Shown here in pieces: positions 59,944-64,000 of a stretch of 64,000 nucleotides of DNA (positions within the stretch are counted from its first letter, which is position 1; every line of letters begins with the position of its first letter). The notes under the pieces are model-generated. The model worked only from the letters and a program-made list of their open reading frames with translations. It was not told the origin of the DNA and did no database searches. The stretch covers positions 7,963,501 through 8,027,500 of the forward strand of contig NC_092578.1 in the NCBI RefSeq assembly GCF_037975245.1, read 5' to 3'. Made by a program: the position numbers and the translations under genes. The DNA is from Apostichopus japonicus (taxonomy: Eukaryota; Echinodermata; Holothuroidea; Aspidochirotida; Stichopodidae).

Positions 59944-60080
59944 CTCAAATCTTTGTTCAGCAAAAAATTCTGTATTTTCTGTAATTCTTTAAATCTGCCT
60001 CGTTGAGAATTCAGTTCAATACGTGACAACCAAAAGATAATTACAACAACGGCAACAAGTAGGGTGACATTACGTGTCAT
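59944..60080 (-). CDS. GAL3ST-like sulfotransferase, first coding exon (membrane anchor)
   Basis: A strong acceptor (TTTTCTACCACAG) lies just upstream, so the exon probably begins at 60,088, with eight bases before the ATG at 60,080 and an upstream non-coding exon. The frame reads MTRNVTLLVAVVVIIFWLSR, a textbook type II signal anchor, then a stem (IELNSQRGRFKELQKIQNFL). The donor is GAG|GTAAGT, an ideal match. The frame is also open to an earlier ATG at 60,173, but that would read through the polypyrimidine tract, so I prefer 60,080. The phase (two bases) matches the next exon. Confidence 0.8.
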
Positions 60081-60088
60081 CAAGAGTC

Positions 60089-60540
60089 CTGTGGTAGAAA
60101 ACAATTCAATCAGAAGTTTTATCGTTGAAATTAAGAGATTCTGCATATTGTAACAGGTTGTGTGTACAGCCATCCATCTAACTCAATCTGATATATGTTT
60201 GGTATGTGCCGTTTATATGATATTAATACTCTTTTTTTAATGAAAGTCACTCAAGAAAGAACCTGGACACTAAAAACCAAACAACGAACCATTTGATCCC
60301 CTCTCAACCTCAGTACCCTAGTGTCGAGGATGTGACTGTGTCAGCATCGCCATTTGTGTATCGTACGTGATTCCCCAAGAAGAAATGTATTGTCCTCTTC
60401 ACTTTGTTTTACGTGCACTGGGAGCCATGGCAATGGCCTGTGTTCTAATACAAGTTGACACTATTATTCTGTTCTGAGTTTTAACTTGAGAATCCACTAC
60501 CATGCCCCCCCCCCCCCTCACCCCCTTACAAGTTTCGTAC
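60089..60540. other. Upstream of the GAL3ST-like gene
   Basis: Presumed intron or promoter-proximal DNA; a C run at about 60,505-60,517. No non-coding exon could be fixed. Confidence 0.35.
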
Positions 60541-60830
60541 TTGTTATGTTGCAATATCTATGATAATGGTATCTATGTCGGCCAGACGAGTGATGTTCAA
60601 CTCCCCTCAGAAAATAATCATAGAAAAATCCTTTAGCTAGAAATGTTGTTAAACAGTTCAGTCACCCCAATCACTGTTTATTCCATTGACTAACTTGGCT
60701 TCTATATCCCCTTACCTCATTTGCAGGCTTGAAGGGACAATTCAACAAGAAGATTTTAATAGAAAATTAAAGCTTTGTAACATCATAAGCCACCACTGTG
60801 ATTCATTCCAGTTCCAGTTTAGCTAACCAA
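60541..60830 (+). mobile_element. GIY-YIG endonuclease-like fragment, probably Penelope-like
   Basis: The plus strand from 60,541 reads LLCCNIYDNGIYVGQTSDVQ, then ENNHRK, and after a stop LARNVVKQFSHPNHC, then further weakly family-like residues to about 60,828. The order CNxxDNGIYVGQTS, NNHRK, KxFxxPNH matches the GIY-YIG nuclease domain that Penelope-like elements carry after the reverse transcriptase. In-frame stops show it is dead. No reverse transcriptase is seen next to it. Confidence 0.55.

Positions 60831-64000
<3,170 letters not shown>

Noticed and set aside
60080-60173. Upstream ATG extension of the GAL3ST-like anchor exon
   Set aside because: It would include a strong polypyrimidine tract and AG acceptor; MTRNVTLL is a better start.

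Overview
This is an AT-rich animal nuclear window. It has spliced genes with GT-AG introns, long non-coding stretches and dense decayed mobile elements. The gene families present (NXPE-like, GAL3ST-like) together with DIRS, Polinton, L2/CR1-like, Penelope-like, MULE and hAT debris suggest a marine invertebrate deuterostome. An echinoderm such as a sea cucumber is my best guess, but this is inference and no marker gene proves it.

Three host genes are readable, all on the minus strand: (1) an NXPE-like esterase-fold gene (exons 17,411-17,192 and 13,470-12,020); (2) a type II membrane protein fusing a sulfotransferase to a DXD glycosyltransferase-like domain (exons 39,992-39,776 and 33,565-31,687), with a one-base reading-frame break between the halves; (3) a GAL3ST-like sulfotransferase (exons 60,080-59,944 and 59,085-58,047). 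Each has a short exon encoding the N-terminal membrane anchor followed by one large catalytic exon, and the exon phases fit in every case. All three look like secretory-pathway glycan-modifying enzymes. A fourth gene is cut by the left edge: bases 1-250 (+) encode the C-terminus of a second, nearly identical copy of the fusion gene, facing the first tail to tail.

Layout: 1-3,815 is the left arm of an inverted duplication whose right arm is about 28,530-31,936 and beyond. The left arm carries an L2/CR1-like LINE insertion (305-1,355). The right arm carries a hAT-like element with a second hAT-like element nested in it (28,710-29,637). 3,828-4,510 and 21,665-22,370 are inverted copies of a 297-bp-period repeat. 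5,180-9,600 is a ruined Polinton/Maverick-type DNA polymerase B. 9,930-11,560 is a Jockey-like LINE remnant. 12,020-17,411 is the NXPE-like gene. 17,700-18,296 is a palindromic repeat block. 18.3-25.3 kb is repeats, a LINE fragment and a hAT MITE. 26.1-26.9 kb is a MULE transposase pseudogene. 31.7-40.0 kb is the fusion gene, whose intron holds a 2.15-kb inverted-repeat element. 41.9-47.1 kb looks like a TTAA-flanked 5.2-kb element. 46.2-52.5 kb holds a DIRS-like element between inverted Penelope-like ends. 53.4-55 kb holds LINE and LTR-element fragments. 58.0-60.1 kb is the GAL3ST-like gene, followed by a GIY-YIG fragment and a long TA repeat.

No tRNA, rRNA, CRISPR array or bacterial feature was found. 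Nothing was searched against a database; family names come from motif recognition.
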